Origin: Elmis aenea
Lineage: Eukaryota > Arthropoda > Insecta > Coleoptera > Elmidae
NCBI GenBank assembly: GCA_947652605.1
Contig: CANTFG010000256.1
Location: forward strand, 186,001 to 250,000
DNA: 64,000 bases
Direction: 5' to 3'
Part shown: positions 31,360 through 45,000 of the stretch, one piece after another
Layout of the letters: every line of letters starts with the position of its first letter
Numbering within the stretch: the first letter of the stretch is position 1
The notes under the pieces: generated by a model
Databases searched by the model: none
Told to the model about the DNA's origin: nothing
Seen by the model: the letters and a program-made list of their open reading frames with translations, nothing else
Made by a program: the position numbers and the translations under genes

Positions 31360-34120
31360 TTTAATTTTTAATAATTTCCTAAAAATACCGTGCTTTAGTT
31401 AATACATATGTTCCTTGAGCGACTATTTCGAAACAATTTCAATTATTGATTTGTATATCACAGAAACAGTTTATCCATCGCCTCTTTACATGAATACAAT
31501 TGTTTTGCATATGTCTTTCAATGAGCTGGTTTTAATTTTTCATAATTTCCTAAAAATACCGTGCTTTAGTTAATACATATGTTCCTTGAGCGAATATTTC
31601 GAAACAATTTCAATTATTGATTTGTATATCACAGGAACAGTTTATCCATCGCCTCTTTACATTACTACAATTGTTTTGCATATGTATTTCAATGAGCTGG
31701 TTTTAATTTTTAATAATTTCCTAAAAATACCGTGCTTTAGTTAATACATATGTTCCTTGAGCGACTATTTCGAAACAATTTCAATTATTGATTTGTATAT
31801 CACAGGAACAGTTTATCTATCGCCTCTTTACATGAATACAATTGTTTTGCATATGTCTTTCAATGAGCTGGTTTTAATTTTTAATAATTTCCTAAAAATA
31901 CCGTGCTTTAGTTAATACATATGTTCCTTGAGCGACTATTTTTGAACAATTTTAATTATTGATTTGTATATCACAGGAACAGTTTATCCATCGCCTCTTT
32001 ACATGAATACAATTGTTTTGCATATGTCTTTCAATGAGCTGGTTTTAATTTTTAATAATTTCTTAAAAATGCCGTGCTTTAGTTAATACATGTGTTCCTT
32101 GAGCGACTATTTCGAAACAATTTTAATTATTGATTTGTATATCACAGGAACAGTTTATCCATCGCCTCTTTACATGAATACAATTGTTTTGCATATGTCT
32201 TTCAATGAGCTGGTTTTAATTTTTAATAATTTCCTAAAAATACCGTGCTTTAGTTAATACATATGTTCCTTGAGCGACTATTTCAAAACAATTTTAATTA
32301 TTGATTTGTATATCACAGGAACAGTTTATCCATCGCCTCTTTACATGAATACAATTGTTTTGCATATGTCTTTCAATGAGCTGGTTTTAATTTTTAATAA
32401 TTTCCTAAAAATACCGTGCTTTAGTTAATACATATGTTCCTTGAGCGACTATATCGAAACAATTTCAATTATTGATTTGTATATCACAGGAACAGTTTAT
32501 CTATCGCCTCTTTACATGAATACAATTGTTTTGCATATGTCTTTCAATGAGCTGGTTTTAATTTTTAATAATTTCCTAAAAATACCGTGCTTTAGTTAAT
32601 ACATATGTTCCTTGAGCGACTATTTCTGAACAATTTTAATTATTGATTTGTATATCACAGGAACAGTTTATCCATCGCCTCTTTACATGAATACAATTGT
32701 TTTGCATATGTCTTTCAATGAGCTGGTTTTAATTTTTAATAATTTCCTAAAAATACCGTGCTTTAGTTAATACATATGTTCCTTGAGCGACTATTTCTGA
32801 ACAATTTTAATTATTGATTTGTATATCACAGGAACAGTTTATCCATCGCCTCTTTACATGAATACAATTGTTTTGCATATGTCTTTCAATGAGCTGGTTT
32901 TAATTTTTAATAATTTCCTAAAAATACCGTGCTTTAGTTAATACATATGTTCCTTGAGCGACTATTTCGAAACAATTTCAATTATTGATTTGTATATCAC
33001 AGAAACAGTTTATCCATCGCCTCTTTACATGAATACAATTGTTTTGCATATGTCTTTCAATGAGCTGGTTTTAATTTTTCATAATTTCCTAAAAATACCG
33101 TGCTTTAGTTAATACATATGTTCCTTGAGCGAATATTTCGAAACAATTTCAATTATTGATTTGTATATCACAGGAACAGTTTATCCATCGCCTCTTTACA
33201 TTACTACAATTGTTTTGCATATGTATTTCAATGAGCTGGTTTTAATTTTTAATAATTTCCTAAAAATACCGTGCTTTAGTTAATACATATGTTCCTTGAG
33301 CGACTATTTCGAAACAATTTCAATTATTGATTTGTATATCACAGGAACAGTTTATCTATCGCCTCTTTACATGAATACAATTGTTTTGCATATGTCTTTC
33401 AATGAGCTGGTTTTAATTTTTAATAATTTCCTAAAAATACCGTGCTTTAGTTAATACATATGTTCCTTGAGCGACTATTTTTGAACAATTTTAATTATTG
33501 ATTTGTATATCACAGGAACAGTTTATCCATCGCCTCTTTACATGAATACAATTGTTTTGCATATGTCTTTCAATGAGCTGGTTTTAATTTTTAATAATTT
33601 CTTAAAAATGCCGTGCTTTAGTTAATACATGTGTTCCTTGAGCGACTATTTCGAAACAATTTTAATTATTGATTTGTATATCACAGGAACAGTTTATCCA
33701 TCGCCTCTTTACATGAATACAATTGTTTTGCATATGTCTTTCAATGAGCTGGTTTTAATTTTTAATAATTTCCTAAAAATACCGTGCTTTAGTTAATACA
33801 TATGTTCCTTGAGCGACTATTTCAAAACAATTTTAATTATTGATTTGTATATCACAGGAACAGTTTATCCATCGCCTCTTTACATGAATACAATTGTTTT
33901 GCATATGTCTTTCAATGAGCTGGTTTTAATTTTTAATAATTTCCTAAAAATACCGTGCTTTAGTTAATACATATGTTCCTTGAGCGACTATTTCGAAACA
34001 ATTTCAATTATTGATTTGTATATCACAGGAACAGTTTATCTATCGCCTCTTTACATGAATACAATTGTTTTGCATATGTCTTTCAATGAGCTGGTTTTAA
34101 TTTTTAATAATTTCCTAAAA
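31360..34120 (+). repeat. 9-monomer (1,539-bp) tandem HOR
   Basis: About 31360-32580 and 32900-34120 share a run of types at an exact 1,539-bp offset. Shared markers are TTTTTCATAATTTCC (31541 and 33080), CATTACTACA with TATGTATTTC, ATTTTTGAACAAT (31940 and 33479) and TTCTTAAAAATGCC. A third partial copy 8 monomers later has the TTTTTCATAATT marker at 34448. One difference is TATATCG at 32450, where the second copy has TATTTCG. Confidence 0.8.
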
Positions 34121-36839
34121 ATACCGTGCTTTAGTTAATACATATGTTCCTTGAGCGACTATTTCAAAACAATTTTAATTATTGATTTGTATATCACAGG
34201 AACAGTTTATCCATCGCCTCTTTACATGAATACAATTGTTTTGCATATGTCTTTCAATGAGCTGGTTTTAATTTTTAATAATTTCCTAAAAATACCGTGC
34301 TTTAGTTAATACATATGTTCCTTGAGCGACTATTTCGAAACAATTTCAATTACTGATTTGTATATCACAGAAACAGTTTATCCATCGCCTCTTTACATGA
34401 ATACAATTGTTTTGCATATGTCTTTCAATGAGCTGGTTTTAATTTTTCATAATTTCCTAAAAATACCGTGCTTTAGTTAATACATATGTTCCTTGAGCGA
34501 ATATTTCGAAACCATTTCAATTATTGATTTGTATATCACAGGAACAGTTTATCCATCGCCTCTTTACATTACTACAATTGTTTTGCATATGTATTTCAAT
34601 GAGCTGGTTTTAATTTTTAATAATTTCCTAAAAATACCGTGCTTTAGTTAATACATATGTTCCTTGAGCGACTATTTCAAAACAATTTTAATTATTGATT
34701 TGTATATCACAGGAACAGTTTATCCATCGCCTCTTTACATGAATACAATTGTTTTGCATGTCTTTCAATGAGCTGGTTTTAATTTTTAATAATTTCCTAA
34801 AAATACCGTGCTTTAGTTAATACATATGTTCCTTGAGCGACTATTTCGAAACAATTTTAATTATTGATTTGTATATCACAGAAACAGTTTATCCATCGCC
34901 TCTTTACATGAATACAATTGTTTTGCATATGTCTTTCAATGAGCTTGTTTTAATTTTTAATAATTTCCTAAAAATACCGTGCTTTAGTTAATACATATGT
35001 TCCTTGAGCGACTATTTCAAAACAATTTTAATTATTGATTTGTATATCACAGGAACAGTTTATCCATCGCCTCTTTACATGAATACAATTGTTTTGCATA
35101 TGTCTTTCAATGAGCTGGTTTTAATTTTTAATAATTTCCTAAAAATACCGTGCTTTAGTTAATACATATGTTCCTTGAGCGACTATTTCTACACAATTTT
35201 AATTATTGATTTGTATATCACAGAAACAGTTTATCCATCGCCTCTTTACATGAATACAATTGTTTTGCATATGTCTTACAATGAGCTGGTTTTAATTTTT
35301 AATAATTTCCTAAAAATACCGTGCTTTAGTTAATACATATGTTCCTTGAGCGAATATTTCGAAACAATTTCAATTATTGATTTGTATATCACAGGAACAG
35401 TTTATCCATCGCCTCTTTACATTACTACAATTGTTTTGCATATGTCTTTCAAAGAGCTGGTTTTAATTTTTAATAATTTCCTAAAAATACCGTGCTTTAG
35501 TTAATACATATGTTCCTTGAGCGAATATTTCGAAACAATTTCAATTATTGATTTGTATATCACAGGAACAGTTTATCCATCGCCTCTTTACATGAATACA
35601 ATTGTTTTGCATATGTCTTTCAATGAGCTGGTTTTAATTTTTAATAATTTCCTAAAAATACCGTGCTTTAGTTAATACATATGTTTCTTGAGCGACTATT
35701 TCGAAACAATTTTAATTATTGATTTGTATATCACAGAAACAGTTTATCCATCGCCTCTTTACATGAATACAATTGTTTTGCATATGTCTTTCAATGAGCT
35801 GGTTTTAGATTTTAATAATTTCCTAAAAATACCGTGCTTTAGTTAATACATATGTTCCTTGAGCGACTAATCGAAACAATTTCAATTATTGATTTGTATA
35901 TCACAGAAACAGTTTATCCATCGCCTCTTTACATGAATACAATTGTTTTGCATATGTCTTTCAATGAGCTGGTTTTAATTTTTAATAATTTCCTAAAAAT
36001 ACCGTGCTTTAGTTAATACATATGTTCCTTGAGCGACTATTTCGAAACAATTTCAATTATTGATTTGTATATCACAGAAACAGTTTATCCATCGCCTCTT
36101 TACATGAATACAATTGTTTTGCATATGTCTTTCAATGAGCTGGTTTTGATTTTTAATAATTTCCTAAAAAGACCGTGCTTTAGTTAATACATATGTTCCT
36201 TGAGCGACTATTTCTAAACAATTTTAATTATTGATTTGTATATCACAGGAACAGTTTATCCATCGCCTCTTTACATGAATACAATTGTTTTGCATATGTC
36301 TTTCAATGGGCTGGTTTTAATTTTTAATAATTTCCTAAAAATGCCGTGCTTTAGTTAATACATGTGTTCCTTGAGCGACTATTTCGAAACAATTTTAATT
36401 ATTGATTTATATATCACAGGAACAGTTTATCCATCGCCTCTTTACATGAATACAATTGTTTTGCATATGTCTTTCAATGAGCTGGTTTTAATTTTTAATA
36501 ATTTCCTAAAAATACCGTGCTTTAGTTAATACATACATATGTTCCTTGAGCGACTATTTCGAAACAATTTTAATTATTGATTTGTATTTCACAGAAACAG
36601 TTTATCCATCGCCACTTTACATGAATACAATTGTTTTGCATATGTCTTTTAATGAGCTGGTTTAAATTTTTAATAATTTCCTAAAAATACCGTGCTTTAG
36701 TTAATACATATGTTCCTTGAGCGACTATTTCGAAACAATTTTAATTATTGATTTGTATATCACAGAAACAGTTTATCCATCGCCTCTTTACATGAATACA
36801 ATTGTTTTGCATATGTCTTTCAATAAGCTGGTTTTAATT

Positions 36840-37700
36840 TTTAATAATTTCCTAAAAATACCGTGCTTTAGTTAATACATATGTTCCTTGAGCGACTATT
36901 TCTAAACAATTTTAATTATTGATTTGTATATCACAGGAAAAATTTATCCATCGCTTCTTTACATAAATACAATTGTTTTGCATATGTCTTTCAATGAGCT
37001 TGTTTTAATTTTTAATAATTTCCTAAAAATACCGTGCTTTAGTTAATACATATGTTCCTTGAGCGACTATTTCTAAACAATTTTAATTATTGATTTGTAT
37101 ATCACAGGAAAAATTTATCCATCGCTTCTTTACATAAATACAATTGTTTTGCATATGTCTTTCAATGAGCTGGTTTTAATTTTTAATAATTTCCTAAAAA
37201 TACCGTGCTTTAGTTAATACATATGTTCCTTGAGCGACTATTTCTAAACAATTTTAATTATTGATTTGTATATCACAGGAAAAATTTATCCATCGCTTCT
37301 TTACATAAATACAATTGTTTTGCATATGTCTTTCAATGAGCTGGTTTTAATTTTTAATAATTTCCTAAAAATACCGTGCTTTAGTTAATACATATGTTCC
37401 TTGAGCGACTATTTCTAAACAATTTTAATTATTGATTTGTATATCACAGGAAAAATTTATCCATCGCTTCTTTACATAAATACAATTGATTTGCATATGT
37501 CTTTCAATGAGCTGGTTTTAATTTTTAATAATTTCCTAAAAATACCGTGCTTTAGTTAATACATATGTTCCTTGAGCGACTATTTCTAAACAATTTTAAT
37601 TATTGATTTTTATATCACAGGAAAAATTTATCCATCGCTTCTTTACATAAATACAATTGTTTTGCATATGTCTTTCAATGAGCTGGTTTTAATTTTTAAT
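36840..37700 (+). repeat. Local run of five near-identical GGAAAAATTT monomers
   Basis: Five consecutive monomers carry GGAAAAATTTATCC with CGCTTC and ACATAAATAC, a combination rare elsewhere. The first has GAGCTTG, the fourth has AATTGATTTGC and the fifth has GATTTTTATATC. The same variant run, preceded by the same ACATACAT monomer, occurs with four members at about 58.9-59.5 kb and three at about 61.8-62.25 kb. Confidence 0.85.
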
Positions 37701-40419
37701 AATTTCCTAAAAATACCGTGCTTTAGTTAATACATATGTTCCTTGAGCGACTATTTCTAAACAATTTTAATTATTGATTTGTATATCACAGGAACAGTTT
37801 ATCTATCGCCTCTTTACATGAATACAATTGTTTTGCATATGTCTTTCAATGAGCTGGTTTTAATTTTTAATAATTTCCTAAAAATACCGTGCTTTAGTTA
37901 ATACATATGTTCCTTGAGCGACTATTTCTAAACAATTTTAATTATTGATTTGTATATCACAGGAACAGTTTATCCATCGCCTCTTTACATGAATACAATT
38001 GTTTTGCATATGTCTTTCAATGAGCTGGTTTTAATTTTTAATGATTTCCTAAAAATACCGTGCTTTAGTTACTACATATGTTCCTTGAGCGACTATTTCT
38101 AAACAATTTTAATTATTGATTTGTATATCACAGGAACAGTTTATCCATCGCCTCTTTACATGAATACAATTGTTTTGCATATGTCTTTCAATGAGCTGGT
38201 TTTAATTTTTAATAATTTCCTAAAAATACCGTGCTTTAGTTAATACATATGTTCCTTGAGCGACTATTTCTGAACAATTTTAATTATTGATTTGTATATC
38301 ACAGGAACAGTTTATCCATCACCTCTTTACATGAATACAATTGTTTTGCATATGTCTTTCAAAGAGATGGTTTTAATTTTTAATAATTTCCTAAAAATAC
38401 CGTGCTTTAGTTAATACATATGTTCCTTGAGCGACTATTTCGAAACAATTTTAATTATTGATTTGTATATCACAGGAACAGTTTATCCATCGCCTCTTTA
38501 CATGAATACAATTGTTTTGCATATGTCTTTCAATGAGCTGGTTTTAATTTTTAATAATTTCCTAAAAATACCGTGCTTTAGTTAATACATATGTTCCTTG
38601 AGCGACTATTTCAAAACAATTTTAATTATTGATTTGTATATCACAGGAACAGTTTATCCATCGCCTCTTTACATGAATACAACTGTTTTGCATATGTCTT
38701 TCAATAAGCTGGTTTTAATTTTTAATAATTTCCTAAAAATACCGTGCTTTAGTTAATACATATGTTCCTTGAGCGACTATTTCGAAACAATTTCAATTAT
38801 TGATTTGTATATCACAGGAACAGTTTATCCATCGCCTCTTTACATGAATACAATTGTTTTGCATATGTCTTTCAATGAGCTGGTTTTAATTTTTAATACT
38901 TTCCTAAAAATACCGTGCTTTAGTTAATACATATGTTCCTTGAGCGACTATTTCCAAACAATTTTAATTATTGATTTGTATATCACAGGAACAGTTTATC
39001 CATCGCCTCTTTACATGAATACAATTGTTTTGCATATGTCTTTCAATGAGCTGGTTTTAATTTTTAATAATTTCCTAAAAATACCGTGCTTTAGTTAATA
39101 CATATGTTACTTGAGCGACTATTTCGAAACAATTTCAATTATTGATTTGTATATCACAGGAACAGTTTATCCATCGCCTCTTTACATGAATACAATTGTT
39201 TTGCATATGTCTTTCAAAGAGATGGTTTTAATTTTTAATAATTTCCTAAAAATACCGTGCTTTAGTTAATACATATGTTCCTTGAGCGACTATTTCGAAA
39301 CAATTTCAATTATTGATTTGTATATCACAGGAACAGTTTATCCATCGCCTCTTTACATGAATACAATTGTTTTGCATATGTCTTTCAATGAGCTGGTTTT
39401 AATTTTTAATAATTTCCTAAAAATACCGTGCTTTAGTTAATACATATGTTACTTGAGCGACTATTTCGAAACAATTTCAATTATTGATTTGTATATCACA
39501 GGAACAGTTTATCCATCGCCTCTTTACATGAATACAATTGTTTTGCATATGTCTTTCAATGAGCTGGTTTTAATTTTTAATAATTTCCTAAAAATACCGT
39601 GCTTTAGTTAATACATATGTTCCTTGAGCGACTATTTCTGAACAATTTTAATTATTGATTTGTATATCACAGGAACAGTTTATCCATCGCCTCTTTACAT
39701 GAATACAATTGTTTTGCATATGTCTTTCAATGAGCTGGTTTTAATTTTTAATAATTTCCTAAAAATACCGTGCTTTAGTTAATACATATGTTCCTTGAGC
39801 GACTATTTCTAAACAATTTTAATTATTGATTTGTATATCACAGGAACAGTTTATCCATCGCCTCTTTACATGAATACAATTGTTTTGCATATGTCTTTCA
39901 ATTAGCTGGTTTTAATTTTTAATAATTTCCTAAAAATACCGTGCTTAGTTACTACATATGTTCCTTGAGCGACTATTTCTAAACAATTTTAATTATTGAT
40001 TTGTATATCACAGGAACAGTTTATCCATCGCCTCTTTACATGAATACAATTGTTTTGCATATGTCTTTTAAAGAGCTGGTTTTTAATTTTTAATAATTTC
40101 CTAAAAATACCGTGCTTTAGTTAATACATATGTTCCTTGAGCGAATATTTCGAAACAATTTCATTTATTGATTTGTATATCACAGGAACAGTTTATCCAT
40201 CGCCTCTTTACATGAATACAATTGTTTTGCATATGTCTTTCAATGAGCTGGTTTTAATTTTTAATAATTTCCTAAAAATACCGTGCTTTAGTTAATACAT
40301 ATGTTCCTTGAGCGACTATTTCTAAACAATTTTAATTATTGATTTGTATATCACAGAAACAGTTTATCCATCGCCTCTTTACATGAATACAATTGTTTTG
40401 CATATGTCTTTCAATGAGC

Positions 40420-42000
40420 TGGTTTTAGATTTTAATAATTTCCTAAAAATACCGTGCTTTAGTTAATACATATGTTCCTTGAGCGACTAATCGAAACAAT
40501 TTCAATTATTGATTTGTATATCACAGAAACAGTTTATCCATCGCCTCTTTACATGAATACAATTGTTTTGCATATGTCTTTCAATGAGCTGGTTTTAATT
40601 TTTAATAATTTCCTAAAAATACCGTGCTTTAGTTAATACATATGTTCCTTGAGCGACTATTTCTAAACAATTTTAATTATTGATTTGTATATCACAGGAA
40701 CAATTTATCCATCGCCTCTTTACATGAATACAATTGTTTTGCATATGTCTTTCAATGAGCTGGTTTTAATTTTTAATAATTTCCTAAAAATACCGTGCTT
40801 TAGTTAATACATATGTTCCTTGAGCGACTATTTCGAAACAATTTTAATTATTGATTTGTATATCACAGGAACAGTTTATCCATCGCCTCTTTACATGAAT
40901 ACAATTGTTTTGCATATGTCTTTCAATGAGCTGGTTTTAATTTTTAATAATTTCCTAAAAATACCGTGCTTTAGTTAATACATATGTTCCTTGAGCGACT
41001 ATTTCTAAACAATTTTAATTATTGATTTGTATATCACAGGAACAATTTATCCATCGCTTCTTTACATAAATACAATTGTTTTGCATATGTCTTTCAATGT
41101 GCTGGTTTTAATTTTTCATAATTTCCCAAAAATACCGTGCTTTAGTTAATACATATGTTCCTTGAGCGACTATTTCTGAACAATTTTAATTATTGATTTG
41201 TATATCACAGAAACAGTTTATCCATCGCCTCTTTACATGAATACAATTGTTTTGCATATGTCTTTCAATAAGCTGGTTTTAGATTTTAATAATTTCCTAA
41301 AAATACCGTGCTTTAGTTAATACATATGTTCCTTGAGCGACTAATCGAAACAATTTCAATTATTGATTTGTATATCACAGAAACAGTTTATCCATCGCCT
41401 CTTTACATGAATACAATTGTTTTGCATATGTCTTTCAATGAGCTGGTTTTAATTTTTAATAATTTCCTAAAAATACCGTGCTTTAGTTAATACATATGTT
41501 CCTTGAGCGACTATTTCTAAACAATTTTAATTATTGATTTGTATATCACAGGAACAATTTATCCATCGCCTCTTTACATGAATACAATTGTTTTGCATAT
41601 GTCTTTCAATGAGCTGGTTTTAATTTTTAATAATTTCCTAAAAATACCGTGCTTTAGTTAATACATATGTTCCTTGAGCGACTATTTCTAAACAATTTTA
41701 ATTATTGATTTGTATATCACAGAAACAGTTTATCCATCGCCTCTTTACATGAATACAATTGTTTTGCATATGTCTTTCAATGAGCTGGTTTTAGATTTTA
41801 ATAATTTCCTAAAAATACCGTGCTTTAGTTAATACATATGTTCCTTGAGCGACTAATCGAAACAATTTCAATTATTGATTTGTATATCACAGAAACAGTT
41901 TATCCATCGCCTCTTTACATGAATACAATTGTTTTGCATATGTCTTTCAATGAGCTGGTTTTAATTTTTAATAATTTCCTAAAAATACCGTGCTTTAGTT
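40420..42000 (+). repeat. 3-monomer tandem duplication marked by TTTTAGATTTT / GACTAATCG
   Basis: The pair GGTTTTAGATTTTAAT followed about 60 bp later by GACTAATCGAAAC occurs at 40428, 41281 and 41793. The last two are 512 bp apart, which is 3 monomers minus the one missing base. The pair straddles the arbitrary monomer boundary and always travels together (also near 26921 and 35808), so the exchange unit is not the monomer as defined here. Confidence 0.8.
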
Positions 42001-45000
42001 AATACATATGTTCCTTGAGCGACTATTTCTAAACAATTTTAATTATTGATTTGTATATCACAGGAACAATTTATCCATCGCCTCTTTACATGAATACAAT
42101 TGTTTTGCATATGTCTTTCAATGAGCTGGTTTTAATTTTTAATAATTTCCTAAAAATACCGTGCTTTAGTTAATACATATGTTGCTTGAGCGACTATTTC
42201 GAAACAATTTTAATTATTGATTTGTATATCACAGGAACAGTTTATCCATCGCCTCTTTACATAAATACAATTGTTTTGCATATGTCTTTCAATGTGCTGG
42301 TTTTAATTTTTAATAATTTCCCAAAAATACCGTGCTTTAGTTAATACATATGTTCCTTGAGCGACTATTTCTGAACAATTTTAATTATTGATTTGTATAT
42401 CACAGGAACAGTTTATCCATCGCCTCTTTACATGAATACAATTGTTTTGCATATGTCTTTCAATGAGCTGGTTTTAATTTTTAATAATTTCCTAAAAATA
42501 CCGTGCTTTAGTTAATACATATGTTCCTTGAGCGACTATTTCGAAACAATTTCAATTATTGATTTGTATATCACAGGAACAGTTTATCCATCGCCTCTTT
42601 ACATGAATACAATTGTTTTGCATATGTCTTTCAATGAGCTGGTTTTAATTTTTAATAATTTCCTAAAAATACCGTGCTTTAGTTAATACATATGTTCCTT
42701 GAGCGACTATTTCGAAACAATTTTAATTATTGATTTGTATATCACAGGAACAGTTTATCCATCGCCTCTTTACATGAATACAATTGTTTTGCATATGTCT
42801 TTCAATGAGCTGGTTTTAATTTTTAATAATTTCCTAAAAATACCGTGCTTTAGTTAATACATATGTTCCTTGAGCGACTATTTCAAAACAATTTTAATTA
42901 TTGATTTGTATATCACAGAAACAGTTTATCCATCGCCACTTTACATGAATACAATTGTTTTGCATATGTCTTTTAATGAGCTGGTTTAAATTTTTAATAA
43001 TTTCCTAAAAATACCGAGCTTTAGTTAATACATATGTTCCTTGAGCGACTATTTCGAAACAATTTTAATTATTGATTTGTATATCACAGGAACAGTTTAT
43101 CCATCGCCTCTTTACATGAATACAATTGTTTTGCATATGTCTTTCAATGAGCTGGTTTTAATTTTTAATAATTTCCTAAAAATACCGTGCTTTAGTTAAT
43201 ACATATGTTCCTTGAGCGACTATTTCTAAACAATTTTAATTATTGATTTGTATATCACAGGAACAATTTATCCATCGCTTCTTTACATAAAAACAATTGT
43301 TTTGCATATGTCTTTCAATGAGCTGGTTTTAATTTTTAATAATTTCCTAAAAATACCGTGCTTTAGTTAATACATATGTTCCTTGAGCGACTATTTCGAA
43401 ACAATTTTAATTATTGATTTGTATATTACAGGAACAGTTTATCCATCGCCTCTTTACATGAATACAATTGTTTTGCATATGTCTTTCAATGAGCTGGTTT
43501 TAATTTTTAATAATTTCCTAAAAATACCGTGCTTTAGTTAATACATATGTTCCTTGAGCGACTATTTCAAAACAATTTTAATTATTGATTTGTATATCAC
43601 AGGAACAGTTTATCCATCGCCTCTTTACATGAATACAATTGTTTTGCATATGTCTTTCAATGAGCTGGTTTTAATTTTTAATAATTTCCTAAAAATACCG
43701 TGCTTTAGTTAATACATATGTTCCTTGAGCGACTATTTCGAAACAATTTCAATTATTGATTTGTATATCACAGGAACAGTTTATCCATCGCCTCTTTACA
43801 TGAATACAATTGTTTTGCATATGTCTTTCAATGAGCTGGTTTTAATTTTTAATAATTTCCTAAAAATACCGTGCTTTAGTTAATACATATGTTCCTTGAG
43901 CGACTATTTCTGAACAATTTTAATTATTGATTTGTATATCACAGGAACAGTTTATCCATCGCCTCTTTACATGAATACAATTGTTTTGCATATGTCTTTC
44001 AATGAGCTGGTTTTAATTTTTAATAATTTCCTAAAAATACCGTGCTTTAGTTAATACATATGTTCCTTGAGCGACTATTTCTGAACAATTTTAATTATTG
44101 ATTTGTATATCACAGGAACAGTTTATCCATCACCTCTTTACATGAATACAATTGTTTTGCATATGTCTTTCAAAGAGATGGTTTTAATTTTTAATAATTT
44201 CCTAAAAATACCGTGCTTTAGTTAATACATATGTTCCTTGAGCGACTATTTCGAAACAATTTCAATTATTGATTTGTATATCACAGGAACAGTTTATCCA
44301 TCGCCTCTTTACATGAATACAATTGTTTTGCATATGTCTTTTAATGAGCTGGTTTTAATTTTTAATAATTTCCTAAAAATACCGTGCTTTAGTTAATACA
44401 TATGTTCCTTGAGCGACTATTTCGAAACAATTTTAATTATTGATTTGTATATCACAGAAACAGTTTATCCATCGCCTCTTCACATGAATACAATTGTTTT
44501 GCATATGTCTTTCAATGGGCTGGTTTTAATTTTTAATAATTTCCTAAAAATACCGTGCTTTAGTTAATACATATGTTCCTTGAGCGACTATTTCTAAACA
44601 ATTTTAATTATTGATTTGTATATCACAGGAACAGTTTATCCATCGCCTCTTTACATGAATACAATTGTTTTGCATATGTCTTTCAATGAGCTGGTTTTAA
44701 TTTTTAATAATTTCCTAAAAATACCGTGCTTTAGTTAATACATATGTTCCTTGAGCGACTATTTCAAAACAATTTTAATTATTGATTTGTATATCACAGG
44801 AACAGTTTATCCATCGCCTCTTTACATGAATACAATTGTTTTGCATATGTCTTTCAATGAGCTGGTTTTAATTTTTAATAATTTCCTAAAAATACCGTGC
44901 TTTATTAATACATATGTTCCTTGAGCGACTATTTCGAAAGAACTTCAATTATTGATTTGTATATCACAGGAACAGTTTATCCATCGCCTCTTTACATGAA

